Source: Glaciecola sp965658765 (GTDB lineage: Bacteria; Pseudomonadota; Gammaproteobacteria; Enterobacterales; Alteromonadaceae). Taken from it: 64,000 bases of DNA. The position numbers and the translations under genes were made by a program. Shown piece by piece: positions 45,327 through 55,212 of this stretch. The notes below the pieces were generated by a model. That model was not told the DNA's origin. It did not search any database and saw nothing but the letters and a program-made list of their open reading frames with translations. The stretch covers positions 17,507 through 81,506 of the forward strand of contig CBFHTO010000006.1 in NCBI GenBank assembly GCA_965658765.1, read 5' to 3'. The stretch's first letter is position 1. Each line of letters starts with the position of its first letter.

Positions 45327-47194
45327 CATTGTGTTTTCTTTAGAACGTCAATCATCGGAGTGAGCCATTTTTGATAAGCCTCGGCACTGTTTACTGATGA
45401 ACGATAAATCGGCTGACGCACTTGGGTGGCACTTAGAGTGGCAACCCGCTTTCTACGCTCGAAGAAACGTAAGCATTCCTCTTTAAATGGTAATTCGCAA
45501 TAATTGAGTAGAGAATGAGTTACTCCCTCTTGATCCGCGACTAATGCTTCATAATCAAGATGAAAAATCTGCTCCTTAAATAAGCCACTCCAATGCGACA
45601 TGATATCTTCGTATGCTTTGTAAAACCGGGCTATATCAACTTGGTCGTGAGCATAATAGTGACCATGTTTCGAAAAGTCATGCTTATATATCGACCAGCA
45701 AGTATTTAGAGCTTCCCTTCGACAATGTACTATTTTTGCATTTGGGAAAAGTAATTTTATCCATCCAATGTGGACAAAGTTGATCAACATCTTATCCGTT
45801 ATGTGTGAGGCATTATTAGAAAATACTGACAAAGCCTTGGTATAACTTTTTGCTACTTTGTCTAAATCTGAGTCACTACACTGTGCCAGAGCTATACTGC
45901 TATCTAGTCCATGTTTAAGCTCACAAATCTCGTTAATGCTTCTTGCTAAAAAAGGTACCTCACCCGCATCTGCAACATTTGAATGGCTAGCAAGGATTTG
46001 CTCAGCAAGCGTACTGCCCGAGCGAGGCATACCCACGATAAATATAGGTTTAATGCTTGGTGCACCTCGGTATGAAGTTCGTTCATAAATGTCTTTATCG
46101 AAACAATTTTGCACATTGCGGATGGCCGCAATATCGTCCTCAACATTATAATTTTTCTGAGTTTTGGCTAAGGTGTTAGCCTGTTCGTAATGTAAGAATG
46201 CAGAATGATACTCCTGCAATTTGTGATATACGTCACCTATCGAATATCCAAGCGAAATTCTATCACTTTGAGTTTGGGATGGAGATTGTTGAGCCGCGCG
46301 CATTGCCGCAAAGTCTTTATCATTGGCATTGTCAAACTGCCTAATTTGGGAAAGTAACACCAAAGCTTTAGGATGAGTTGATTCACATTCAAGCACTTGA
46401 CGCGCAAGCTGCTCAGACTCCTCAAAATTACCAAGCTCTTTTAACAGAGCTGCTAAGTTAAGTTTTCCCTCGATAAATTCTGGTGCCAAAGTAACAACAA
46501 GTCTTGCTTGTTGAATTGCTAGAACGTGTTCTCCAATTTCTGATAGTGTAATGCTAAAGTTGTGAATAAGATGCGGATTATCAGGGAATTGCTTGCATAG
46601 ATCTTCTAGTTCTTTTTTTGAACGCTCCAATTGCCCTGTACGCTTTAAAATATCTGCAAATGCTGAACGAACTTCAAGAGCATCTGGCGAATACTCAAGC
46701 GTGAGCTGTATCTGTTCAATCGCTTGGGAGAAGTGGTGGTGCTCACAATATGCCAGGGCTAGATTTCGTCTTGCATCAACTAAACTGGGTTCGATTTCAA
46801 GCGCGCATTGATAATGCGATATTGCCTCTTCAAATCGTTCTGCTTGCATCAACATATTGCCGAGATTAGCATGCCCTAGATGATTATTTGGCTGGCTACT
46901 TAATGCTTTTTTTTGACTTGAGATTGCGGCCTTGAGATTACCCATCTGGTGTTGGCAATTAGCTAGATTAGTCAGCATTCCAGAATCTTCAGGGAGATGC
47001 TCTAATGCCTGAGATATCAATTCGGCTCCGGCTTTAGGCTGACCAACCTGCATAGCAATTACGCCTAGATAATGCGTTGCATCAACATGATTAGGATTGT
47101 GATGCAGAATGTATCGATAGCGTTTTTCCGCTTCATTTAACTGGCCTTGTCCATGCAGAGAAACCGCCTCTGTTAGTACTTGTTGTAAGTTCAT
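45326..47194 (-). CDS. TPR-repeat sulfotransferase
   Basis: The 622-residue protein joins about ten tetratricopeptide repeats (residues 1-340, e.g. NPNHVDATHYLGVIAMQVGQ) to a C-terminal sulfotransferase domain. The PAPS-binding loop is FIVGMPRSGST, about residue 390, and the 3'-phosphate-binding segment is IVHCRREALNTCWSIY. Such proteins occur in many marine proteobacteria; acceptors are unknown and could be protein tyrosines or glycans. I start at the ATG at 47192-47194 (MNLQQVLTEAV), since the longer frame would need a TTG. No signal peptide, so cytoplasmic. Confidence 0.83.
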   Translation of the reverse strand: MNLQQVLTEAVSLHGQGQLNEAEKRYRYILHHNPNHVDATHYLGVIAMQVGQPKAGAELISQALEHLPEDSGMLTNLANCQHQMGNLKAAISSQKKALSSQPNNHLGHANLGNMLMQAERFEEAISHYQCALEIEPSLVDARRNLALAYCEHHHFSQAIEQIQLTLEYSPDALEVRSAFADILKRTGQLERSKKELEDLCKQFPDNPHLIHNFSITLSEIGEHVLAIQQARLVVTLAPEFIEGKLNLAALLKELGNFEESEQLARQVLECESTHPKALVLLSQIRQFDNANDKDFAAMRAAQQSPSQTQSDRISLGYSIGDVYHKLQEYHSAFLHYEQANTLAKTQKNYNVEDDIAAIRNVQNCFDKDIYERTSYRGAPSIKPIFIVGMPRSGSTLAEQILASHSNVADAGEVPFLARSINEICELKHGLDSSIALAQCSDSDLDKVAKSYTKALSVFSNNASHITDKMLINFVHIGWIKLLFPNAKIVHCRREALNTCWSIYKHDFSKHGHYYAHDQVDIARFYKAYEDIMSHWSGLFKEQIFHLDYEALVADQEGVTHSLLNYCELPFKEECLRFFERRKRVATLSATQVRQPIYRSSVNSAEAYQKWLTPMIDVLKKTQ

Positions 47195-47238
47195 GAAGTG
47201 TGTGATCCTAGGCGAAAGCAAACAGCACCAAAAGGTGA

Positions 47239-47273
47239 AAAAGAACTGCTACTCATTTTATAACAGTTCTTTT
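47239..47273 (-). terminator. Terminator after the malic enzyme gene
   Basis: On the minus strand AAAAGAACTG and CAGTTCTTTTT form a 9-10 base-pair stem with a long loop and end in a T run, 43 bases after the malic enzyme stop. Confidence 0.6.
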
Positions 47274-47315
47274 GCATTATCTGGCATGTCTATGTGATAA
47301 GGTCTTTTAGCCTTG

Positions 47316-48560
47316 CTATTCCTGATAGGCTTCTGGTAATTCTTCGATATAGGCAACGCCTGATTTTATCGCTGCTCTGGCAACTGCCCCTGCGATTGTA
47401 TTGCAAAGCCTTGGGTCCATTGGCTTTGGAATGATGTAATCTTTACCAAATTCCAGCTTGTCTATATTACTTGCTTTTAGCACCTCTTCAGGAACCGACA
47501 TTTTAGATACGCTTCTTATTGCTTCAACTGCTGCGACCTTCATTTCATCGTTTATTTGTGAGGCTCGAACGTCTAGAGCACCTCTAAATATAAAAGGAAA
47601 ACACAAAACGTTATTGACTTGGTTTGGGTAATCAGAGCGGCCTGTCGCCATAATGATGTCATCTCTTACTTGATGTGCTAACTCTGGCTTTATTTCTGGG
47701 TCAGGGTTAGAGCATGCAAAAATGATAGGTTTTTCTGCCATTAGTTTTAGGTCATCAGGAGACAGTAAGTCGGGTCCGGAGACGCCAAGAAAAACGTCTG
47801 CTCCCTTCATTACGTCTTCAAGGGTTCTGGCATCTGTGTTGTTTGCAAAAAGTGCTTTATGTTCAGTTAAATTATCACGTCGAGTATGAATAACGCCTTG
47901 GCGATCTAACATGTAAATTTTTTCTCGTAATGCCCCGCACTTTATCAGTAACTCCATACAAGCAACAGCCGCCGCTCCAGCACCTAAACACACTATTTTT
48001 ACTTCGTTTATGTTTTTACCTTGAATTTCTAGTGCATTGAGCATTCCCGCGGCTGTGACGATTGCTGTACCGTGCTGGTCGTCATGAAATATTGGGATTT
48101 TGCATCGTTTTACCAATTCTCTTTCGATTTCGAAGCATTCAGGTGCTTTTATGTCTTCTAAATTTATACCACCGAAAGTATCCGCTATATTCGCTACCGT
48201 ATTAATGAATTCTTCAGTTGTGCGATGTTTTACTTCTATGTCGATTGAATCTAACCCAGCAAAGCGTTTGAATAATAAGGCTTTACCTTCCATCACTGGT
48301 TTTGAAGCAAGAGGGCCTAAGTTACCAAGACCAAGTATTGCAGTGCCATTTGATATTACTGCGACCATGTTACCTTTGGCTGTATAACGGTATGCTTCAT
48401 TGGGATCGTCAGCAATTTCTCTGACTGGTTCAGCAACACCCGGACTGTACGCAAGCGCAAGGTCGTCCACCGTTGCGGCAGGAGTAGACAATTCAACACT
48501 GATTTTCCCTGGTTTAGGAAATTCATGATAATCGAGGGCACGTTGGCGAAAATCTGACAT
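47316..48560 (-). CDS. Malic enzyme (short form, oxaloacetate-decarboxylating)
   Basis: The 414-residue enzyme converts malate to pyruvate and CO2 with NAD(P). It has SPGVAEPVREI, the NMVAVISNGTAILGLGNLG segment, the metal-binding FHDDQHGTAI motif and the dinucleotide-binding VCLGAGAAAVACMELL. It matches the N-terminal part of MaeB-type enzymes but lacks the phosphotransacetylase-like C-terminal domain (about 330 residues), so it is the stand-alone form. Cofactor preference cannot be decided by eye. Confidence 0.92.
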   Translation of the reverse strand: MSDFRQRALDYHEFPKPGKISVELSTPAATVDDLALAYSPGVAEPVREIADDPNEAYRYTAKGNMVAVISNGTAILGLGNLGPLASKPVMEGKALLFKRFAGLDSIDIEVKHRTTEEFINTVANIADTFGGINLEDIKAPECFEIERELVKRCKIPIFHDDQHGTAIVTAAGMLNALEIQGKNINEVKIVCLGAGAAAVACMELLIKCGALREKIYMLDRQGVIHTRRDNLTEHKALFANNTDARTLEDVMKGADVFLGVSGPDLLSPDDLKLMAEKPIIFACSNPDPEIKPELAHQVRDDIIMATGRSDYPNQVNNVLCFPFIFRGALDVRASQINDEMKVAAVEAIRSVSKMSVPEEVLKASNIDKLEFGKDYIIPKPMDPRLCNTIAGAVARAAIKSGVAYIEELPEAYQE

Positions 48561-48760
48561 CTCAGTTTAAGTCCTTGCGAGAAAGTTGATATTAAAGAGG
48601 CTTCGTTGATTACAATAGCATAAATGCGCCCTTAAAAAAGACGTCTCATGTAAATTTTTAGCCGCTTATTTATTTATGAAATTAAGCTTTTACAGTGCCT
48701 TACGCGCAGTAATAAGAGGCGCGAATGATAAATATATTTTTTATTGATTAAATGAATAGT

Positions 48761-48790
48761 AAAAAGGGAGACCATTTGGTGTCTCCCTTT
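48761..48790 (-). terminator. Terminator after the TonB-dependent receptor gene
   Basis: AAAGGGAGAC and GTCTCCCTTT form the stem around CATTTGGT, with a run of T's on the minus strand after the stem. It lies 25 bases after the receptor stop. Confidence 0.75.
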
Positions 48791-48814
48791 ACTTATTAAC
48801 AAAGGTGCCTAAGT

Positions 48815-51205
48815 TTAGAAATAAGTTCTAAAAGTGATACCAACCGTTCTTGGCTGATTTGTACGATAGGCTAAACGCGCTCGTCCGCCGCGCTCTCTGT
48901 CGAAGGACAAGAGAGCGTTTTCATCAAACGCGTTATTGATATAGACCAGAAACTCATAGCTATCGTAGCTAAGACCGGCACTCATATTTAACGTTCTGTA
49001 ATCACCAAGTTCTAGCTCAACATTCGTTATTTCATTACCGGTAGCGCCACCAAAAGGAAGCCCCGAGGTAAAGATACCTGCTCCCGAAACTTGGTCGCTT
49101 GGCTGAGTTATTCGGTCACCAACAAATTGCCAAGATCCTTGGATGTAAGTATTGTCTGAGCCTAGAAGTGGGTTGGTAAACTCATAAGTTGCAGCAAGCG
49201 CGAACGATACTTTAGGAACAGACGCTAATCTATTTCCCGTTCTTACGCCACCGACTACGTTAGCTGAGCTATCTAAAACGGTAGAATCGAATTCTGCCTC
49301 AACATACGTACCGGCGAAACTAACGAATAGATTTTCTGTTGCTTGACGCGTCATTTCTAGCTCAAGCCCTTTTGTTGAAGCTTCTGGAACGTTAAATGAA
49401 ATCCTTGAAGAACATGAACCCGCATCCAAGGTCACTTGCAAGTCTTCTATGTCAGTATAAAAGACTGCAGCGTTCAATCCCCAGGCTCGGCCGTTGGTTT
49501 TCACGCCAACTTCGTAGTTCGTTAAAGTTTCATCTTCATAATCTTGGAAGCCACCGAATACCTCTAAATCTTGGGCATTACACAAAGTTTCGTTCAATGG
49601 GTCATTTACACCGCCTAATCGGAAGCCCTGTGCAATTTGAGCATTCAAGTTAGTATTTTCATTCCACTCATACTCTGCAATGACACGAGAGGTAAAACCG
49701 TCAGATTTTGTTGAATCGACTTGGTCGTCACCGTTTGAGAATAGTCCACCAGTGGTGAATCGTCTGCTTTCTTCATAATCATAAAAACGACTGCCAAAGG
49801 TCAAATCTAAGCGGTCGTTTACCGCATAATTTATCTCACCAAATAGGGCTGTTTGTTCAAGATCATAAGGTAGGTTGGCGTTGTATGGAGAATTGAGCTC
49901 AAAACCATTTGATACCGCAAAGCTTGTACCGAAGCCGAGAACGGAATCTGTGAAGTTATCATATCCTGGGGTTGGTAAACGTTGTTGGTAAAATCGTTCA
50001 GTGTCAGACATAAAAGCTCCGACTAACCACTGAAGATCGCTGTCTGTGTTCGATGCTGCACGCAGCTCGAAGGTATCTTGTTCAACGTGCGTCCCGTCGC
50101 GCAAGTTAGAGGGTAACAAAACTGCGGCGTCAGGATATCCAAGATCAACACTTACACTACCAGTAAGCGCGCTTGCATCGCGGCTCACCAAAATATCGCG
50201 CTCTGTGAAACTATACACAAAGGTATAATCCACACCATCAGTGTTATATTCTGCACTTAGGTCTGCGATTAAGGTATCGTCTTCAAAACCTTCTTCTAAC
50301 AATAAAAACTGTTCTCTCTCACCCAAATCAATCGGCGGTCGTGTGCTTGTGTATGGGTTTGCAAAAAGGTTAAATTCTTCTTGACGGTTGAGACCATTCA
50401 TACTGATACGTTGTCTAATTACACGGGGTGTAATGGTCAAGTCATCGTTTGGGGTAAATACCGCTGACAAACGAAAACCAGAACGAAAACCATCATTCAC
50501 ATCACCTCTAACAGAGCCATCTTCTTGCCTTGCATCAATATAACCCGCGTAACTTGTTCGATAAGCTACCGCTCTAAAAGCCAATGTGTCGTCAATGACG
50601 GGAATATTAAGCATACCCTTAAGATGGTTACCCGCACCACCGTCAGTAACGGTATTTAAATTACCTTCAAATTTACCTTCAAAAACATCAAGTTCAGGCT
50701 GATTAGTAATATAACGAAGGGTGCCACCAATTGAACCAGAGCCGAAAAGAGTACCTTGAGGGCCTCTAAGTGCTTCCACTCGATTTAAGTCAAACAGGTC
50801 CAAATCGGGCGTAAATAAAGATAAGGAAATCACACTTTCGTCTAGGTATACACCAACTTGTTCCTTAACTCCTGGCTGGTCTCTTACTACTTGCCCTGCT
50901 GATACGCCACGCATTGCAACTTGACTTTGGCCTGGGCCTAAATTTTGAATAGATACACTTGCCACATTACGAGCGATATCCTCTAAGTTCATTGCACCCG
51001 AACGCTCAATGTCTTTTTGTGTTTGAGCATTCACAGAAAAAGGTACATCTTGAATGGAAGCGCTGCGTTTTGTTGCAGTCACCATTATGGTCTCGACATC
51101 TTCTTCTTTTTCATTGTTTGTTTGCGCTATCGTACTTGTACTTATCGAGCTCAGAATAGCGAGACTCAATATGTGCAGACGAAAAGTATTATTGTTGTGT
51201 GTCAT
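48815..51205 (-). CDS. TonB-dependent outer membrane receptor
   Basis: The 796-residue protein has a signal peptide (about 1-27), a TonB-box-like ETIMVTATKR stretch, a plug domain (SIQDVPFSVNAQTQKDI through GPQGTLFGSGSIGGTLRYITNQP) and a 22-strand beta barrel ending in the outer-membrane signature Phe (VGITFRTYF). The plug and the barrel (DIEDLQVTLDAG, GLELEMT) are typical of the large marine CirA/FyuA-like and oligosaccharide/secondary-metabolite receptors. The substrate is not evident. It is a single gene with its own terminator and no linked TonB, hydrolase or regulator. Confidence 0.9.
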   Translation of the reverse strand: MTHNNNTFRLHILSLAILSSISTSTIAQTNNEKEEDVETIMVTATKRSASIQDVPFSVNAQTQKDIERSGAMNLEDIARNVASVSIQNLGPGQSQVAMRGVSAGQVVRDQPGVKEQVGVYLDESVISLSLFTPDLDLFDLNRVEALRGPQGTLFGSGSIGGTLRYITNQPELDVFEGKFEGNLNTVTDGGAGNHLKGMLNIPVIDDTLAFRAVAYRTSYAGYIDARQEDGSVRGDVNDGFRSGFRLSAVFTPNDDLTITPRVIRQRISMNGLNRQEEFNLFANPYTSTRPPIDLGEREQFLLLEEGFEDDTLIADLSAEYNTDGVDYTFVYSFTERDILVSRDASALTGSVSVDLGYPDAAVLLPSNLRDGTHVEQDTFELRAASNTDSDLQWLVGAFMSDTERFYQQRLPTPGYDNFTDSVLGFGTSFAVSNGFELNSPYNANLPYDLEQTALFGEINYAVNDRLDLTFGSRFYDYEESRRFTTGGLFSNGDDQVDSTKSDGFTSRVIAEYEWNENTNLNAQIAQGFRLGGVNDPLNETLCNAQDLEVFGGFQDYEDETLTNYEVGVKTNGRAWGLNAAVFYTDIEDLQVTLDAGSCSSRISFNVPEASTKGLELEMTRQATENLFVSFAGTYVEAEFDSTVLDSSANVVGGVRTGNRLASVPKVSFALAATYEFTNPLLGSDNTYIQGSWQFVGDRITQPSDQVSGAGIFTSGLPFGGATGNEITNVELELGDYRTLNMSAGLSYDSYEFLVYINNAFDENALLSFDRERGGRARLAYRTNQPRTVGITFRTYF

Positions 51206-51452
51206 ACTTTAAATCCTTGCTTTTAATGATTTGCATTGTTTACTTTGAAAGTAAAAATGTTATGAGCATGCTTCTTTTCTTTGTTTATTATTATTGTGCT
51301 CAAAGAAATAGAGTGCATGAATTATGCAGCAAAGTTTGATTGGATATTTAGCGATTAACAAAACGCCAAATTGCCCTTTTTATTCGATACTGTACTGCAC
51401 CGATTAACATAGCAGAAAATTTGAAAAAAAATAGATAAAACATATACAAAGC

Positions 51453-51479
51453 AAAAAAAAGCCGCTTAAAAGCGGCTTC
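51453..51479 (-). terminator. Terminator after rpmE
   Basis: On the minus strand AAGCCGCTT and AAGCGGCTT form a stem with a two-base turn followed by eight T's, 17 bases after the rpmE stop. The 290-base gap between rpmE and the receptor gene otherwise shows only AT-rich DNA. Confidence 0.85.
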
Positions 51480-51495
51480 TTCGTAAACAGTAAAA

Positions 51496-51708
51496 TTACT
51501 TCTTGCTAAGAGCACCAAAACGCTTCTTAAATCGGTCAACACGACCACCAGTATCAACGTTACGTTGCTTACCAGTATAGAACGGGTGGCAAGACGAGCA
51601 TACATCTAAGTTGATGTCTTTGCCCATGGTAGAACGTACTTTCATTACGTTTCCGCAAGAGCAAGTTGCTGTAATTTCTTCGTATTTAGGATGGATATCA
51701 GCTTTCAT
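51496..51708 (-). CDS. rpmE: 50S ribosomal protein L31 (zinc-binding form)
   Basis: The 70-residue L31 keeps the zinc cysteines (C16, C18, C37, C40 in TCSCGN and DVCSSCHPF), so it is the C+ form, which in many bacteria is replaced by a zinc-free paralogue under zinc shortage. The upstream leader contains a hairpin (51781-51799, CAAAGCT...AGCTTTG) that could serve autoregulation. Confidence 0.96.
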   Translation of the reverse strand: MKADIHPKYEEITATCSCGNVMKVRSTMGKDINLDVCSSCHPFYTGKQRNVDTGGRVDRFKKRFGALSKK

Positions 51709-52201
51709 GGAATACCTTTTATTTTAAGGCCGCCTCGCTATACAACCCGAAGTTGCACACCAAGCGATGTTAATTTTCGCCAAAGCTCGAATAGCTTTGA
51801 AATTCTAGAGCGCGGAGTCTATAGAAAAATCGCCCAATGAGCAAGCTTTTCGTGCTGAGTACCATTTAGCCTAGTACGGCTATTATTGAAAACATCAATC
51901 GCCTTTTGCTTTTATAGGCGTCGTAGTATGAAATTCATTTTTTACACAGTGATCTAAGGAAGATTATTGAATAACGATCACTTTATAAAGCTACTGTAAG
52001 TTCACACAATAATCATTTCGGTATAGTGAATTTTTTTGTTAGCGTTTACAATGAACGGGCGTCACCAAAGTTTTCAAAATTTGAAATTAAAGACGATGTA
52101 CAAATATCTGTTTTTGTTCTACATAAATCATAAATGTGCGTTTTGAGTGCATAAACGCCTTCACTATCATTCATCACAGTAACAACGATAATTCGGGACA
52201 C
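51709..52201. other. Divergent upstream region rpmE / priA
   Basis: This 493-base region holds the rpmE leader with the hairpin at 51781-51799, a probable rpmE -10 element (TATAGA, minus strand, near 51820), and an AGTGATC/GATCACT inverted repeat at 51949-51955 and 51976-51982. I see no additional gene or RNA. Confidence 0.4.
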
Positions 52202-54493
52202 ATGAGTGGGCTATCTCTTGATGACACAACACTAGACGATATGAATATTGAAACGCAAGGTAATACTAAACAATCAGACTTTGCTACTGCTCGAATTGTG
52301 CAGGTTGCCTTGCCGGTGCCTTTAGAACGCTTGTTTGATTACAGCCTCAATGAGCAACAATTTTCTGAATTTGATGATTTGAACAGCTTAGTTGGTACCC
52401 GAGTAGAAGTTCCATTCGGTAAAAAAAAGATGATTGGCATTGTGATGGATACTTCCGAAGGCTCCGATATTGAGCCAGGAAAACTCAAAAGCGTTGAAAA
52501 GTGCATTGACAAAACCCCCATTTTTGAATCCCATTTACTCATTCTTGCGCACTGGTTATCTGCATTTTACCTACACCCAATAGGCGAAGTCGTAGCAGTA
52601 ATGTTGCCAGCACTGATTAAAAAAGGTGCGGATGCTCAATTATTAGCAGAAGAACAACTCACCATAAGTAAGCAGCTAGTTGGTTCAAACGACATATTTG
52701 AAAAATTAAAGAACAGCAAGCGCCAAGCAGAGCTCGCCAAAGCGCTACAACAAGTAGCGATTAAACTCTCGGACGCAAAGAAAGACTATTCCAATGCGAT
52801 TGTACAAGGCTTATTGGATAAGAATATCGCGTCGGTAGTACCTAATTATCCAGAACACAACACCTGGAAAAATAGGCTATCGCTTAAGGAAAGCCAGAGG
52901 CCCAATTCCTATCAAGCCATAGCAATTTCCTCGATTGTGAACAGTCGAGGTTTTTCGCCCTTCTTGATTGAAGGCGTTACAGGGAGTGGTAAAACCGAAG
53001 TCTATTTGCAGATCATTGAGGAAATATTAAAACAGGGAAAACAGGTTCTTGTATTAGTACCTGAAATTGGACTCACTCCGCAAACGGTGCAACGTTTCGA
53101 AAAGCGCTTTGGTAATGTGGTTTCGGTATGGCATTCAGGTATGACCGACAATGAGCGTTTGCAAGTTTGGAAGCAAAGTAAATTTGGTCTTAACGGTGTA
53201 GTAATTGGCACTCGCTCAGCAGTATTCTTACCTTTCTATTCGCTTGGTATGCTGATTGTGGATGAGGAGCACGACGAGTCATATAAACAACAAGATAGTC
53301 TAAGATATCATGCAAGAGATTTAGCTTTGTACCGAGCAAAATCCCTCAATCTCCCTGTTGTTCTTGGAAGCGCCACTCCCTCACTTGAAAGCCTCTACAA
53401 TGCTCTATCAAAAAAATACACGCATCTTGAGTTGCCACATAGAGCCGCACAAGCGTCTATGCCAAGTCAACATTTAGTCGATGTGACAGGATTACAAATG
53501 GCAGCAGGTATTTCACCACCTATGCTAAAACGCCTCAAAATACATTTAGAAAACGGTAATCAAGTACTTATTTTTGCAAATAGGCGTGGTTATGCTCCCT
53601 CATTAATCTGTCAACAATGTGGACACATTGAAAGTTGTGATGACTGCGATATGCCTTACACTTTGCATCTTAGTAGCCAAAATATTCAATGCCATCGATG
53701 TGGAGAATATGAAGACTACAGAGAAAAGTGCAGTGCTTGTGGATCTTTCAATGTCAGTACTGAAGGGGTTGGAACAGAGCAAATACAACAAAAAATGGGG
53801 CAGCTGTTTCCCGAATTTTCATGCGTAAGGATTGATAGCGATTCGACAAGAAGTAAACAAAGGCTGCATGATTTATTAAATGAAATTAATAGTCGCAAGC
53901 ACCAGATATTGGTTGGCACTCAAATTTTGTCAAAAGGGCATCATTTCCCCAACGTTACGATGGCGCTCATACTTAACGTCGATTCTATGCTGTTTAGCTC
54001 AGACTTTCGTGCGCCAGAAAAGTTAGCGCAACTCGTCACTCAAATCAGTGGTAGGGCAGGTCGCGCTGATAAACCCGGAGAAGTTTGGTTACAAAGCTAT
54101 CAGGTAGGTCATCCCTTATTACAAGATTTAGTCAACAATGGCTACTCGCATTTTGCGCGTACTTTATTACATGACAGGCGTGCTGCTGATTTACCCCCCT
54201 GTCAATGGCAAGTAGCGGTGCGCGCGGAACATATAGATAAAGAATACGTATTAGAATTTTTGCATTTTGCTGTATCCTTGCTAGCGCAATTTTCGATGTT
54301 AAAAACCCTTGGGCCTTTTCCGGCAGGAGTAGAAAAGAAACAAAAGCGCTATCGATTTATCGTGGTGTCTCAGTGTGCGCGTGTCGACTATTTAAATAAG
54401 GCTTTGCAGCAAACCAAAAAGACTCTGATAACGCACAAATTATCACCAAAAGTTCGCTGGGCGATAGACTTTATGCCGATCGATTTTTGTTAG
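52202..54493 (+). CDS. priA: Primosomal replication protein PriA (helicase)
   Basis: The 763-residue helicase restarts collapsed forks. It has the N-terminal fork-binding domain (VALPVPLERLFDYSL), Walker A in GVTGSGKTEVYLQ, VDEEHDESYKQQ for Walker B, SATPSLES, a zinc domain with eight Cys (CQQCGHIESCDDCD and CHRCGEYEDYREKCSACG), and GTQILSKGHHFPNVT. I choose the ATG at 52202; the open frame begins at a GTG at 52136, and another ATG at 52241 is possible, because a nonconserved 30-50 residue N-terminal stretch precedes the family start. Ordered priA-ftsN-hslV-hslU. Confidence 0.94.
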   Translation: MSGLSLDDTTLDDMNIETQGNTKQSDFATARIVQVALPVPLERLFDYSLNEQQFSEFDDLNSLVGTRVEVPFGKKKMIGIVMDTSEGSDIEPGKLKSVEKCIDKTPIFESHLLILAHWLSAFYLHPIGEVVAVMLPALIKKGADAQLLAEEQLTISKQLVGSNDIFEKLKNSKRQAELAKALQQVAIKLSDAKKDYSNAIVQGLLDKNIASVVPNYPEHNTWKNRLSLKESQRPNSYQAIAISSIVNSRGFSPFLIEGVTGSGKTEVYLQIIEEILKQGKQVLVLVPEIGLTPQTVQRFEKRFGNVVSVWHSGMTDNERLQVWKQSKFGLNGVVIGTRSAVFLPFYSLGMLIVDEEHDESYKQQDSLRYHARDLALYRAKSLNLPVVLGSATPSLESLYNALSKKYTHLELPHRAAQASMPSQHLVDVTGLQMAAGISPPMLKRLKIHLENGNQVLIFANRRGYAPSLICQQCGHIESCDDCDMPYTLHLSSQNIQCHRCGEYEDYREKCSACGSFNVSTEGVGTEQIQQKMGQLFPEFSCVRIDSDSTRSKQRLHDLLNEINSRKHQILVGTQILSKGHHFPNVTMALILNVDSMLFSSDFRAPEKLAQLVTQISGRAGRADKPGEVWLQSYQVGHPLLQDLVNNGYSHFARTLLHDRRAADLPPCQWQVAVRAEHIDKEYVLEFLHFAVSLLAQFSMLKTLGPFPAGVEKKQKRYRFIVVSQCARVDYLNKALQQTKKTLITHKLSPKVRWAIDFMPIDFC

Positions 54494-54545
54494 TACAACA
54501 GATACTTTATACTCGGCACGAGTTGATTAAACTAAGAAGGCAGTA

Positions 54546-55136
54546 ATGGCGACAAAAGATTATGTGACTCGCTCGCGTAAACCTAAACCCAAGAAGAAAC
54601 CAGTTAAATCCGTGCCTTGGATACGGATCCTAATAGCGCTGCTGCTGATTAGCGGATTTATATATGCTTTGTATCTATTGTCCTCGGTGCAGAACGGAGC
54701 AAAAGCACCTGAACAGAACACCGAGCAATCATCAGGCAAAGTAACAGATCCAAACAACGGTAACAGTGATGATTTAGATAATAAAAGTACCGTCAAACTC
54801 GACGACCTCCCCATTTTAGAAGACGAAGAATACGATTATATTGATTCACTTCCAAACTATGATGTTGAGGTAGATGTAGATGGTCCAAAACAAATTAATG
54901 GCGATTTTATTATGCAATGTGGTTCGTTTCGAACCAGTGAAAGAGCGAATGAGCTAAAAGCAATGATCGCCATGCAAGGCTTTGAATCAAGAGTATTGAC
55001 TAGCAATAATAAAAACGGACTATGGCACAGAGTCGTATTAGGGCCTTATGAACGAAAACGCCAAGCAGAGCGAGACCGCCACCAACTTAAGCGCGCAAAT
55101 ATTAATAACTGCAAAATTTGGTTGACTTCTAAATAG
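54546..55136 (+). CDS. ftsN: FtsN-like cell division protein (SPOR domain)
   Basis: The 196-residue bitopic protein has a basic cytoplasmic tail (RSRKPKPKKKPVK), one membrane helix (about 26-46), an acidic linker and a C-terminal SPOR domain (about 118-196, FIMQCGSFRTSERANELKAMIAMQGF) that binds denuded glycan at the septum. It is shorter than E. coli FtsN (319), the linker being reduced. The place between priA and hslVU matches ftsN in E. coli and supports the name. Confidence 0.88.
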   Translation: MATKDYVTRSRKPKPKKKPVKSVPWIRILIALLLISGFIYALYLLSSVQNGAKAPEQNTEQSSGKVTDPNNGNSDDLDNKSTVKLDDLPILEDEEYDYIDSLPNYDVEVDVDGPKQINGDFIMQCGSFRTSERANELKAMIAMQGFESRVLTSNNKNGLWHRVVLGPYERKRQAERDRHQLKRANINNCKIWLTSK

Positions 55137-55212
55137 ACTTGAAAAACAAAACTATCGCCCCACATATCCTTTTATTAAGTCGCATCAGCGACGAACATAT
55201 CAGGAGTAAGAA

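Noticed and set aside
51348..51605. 85-codon minus-strand hydrophobic frame overlapping rpmE
   Set aside because: It is a shadow in another frame of the rpmE gene and of its terminator.
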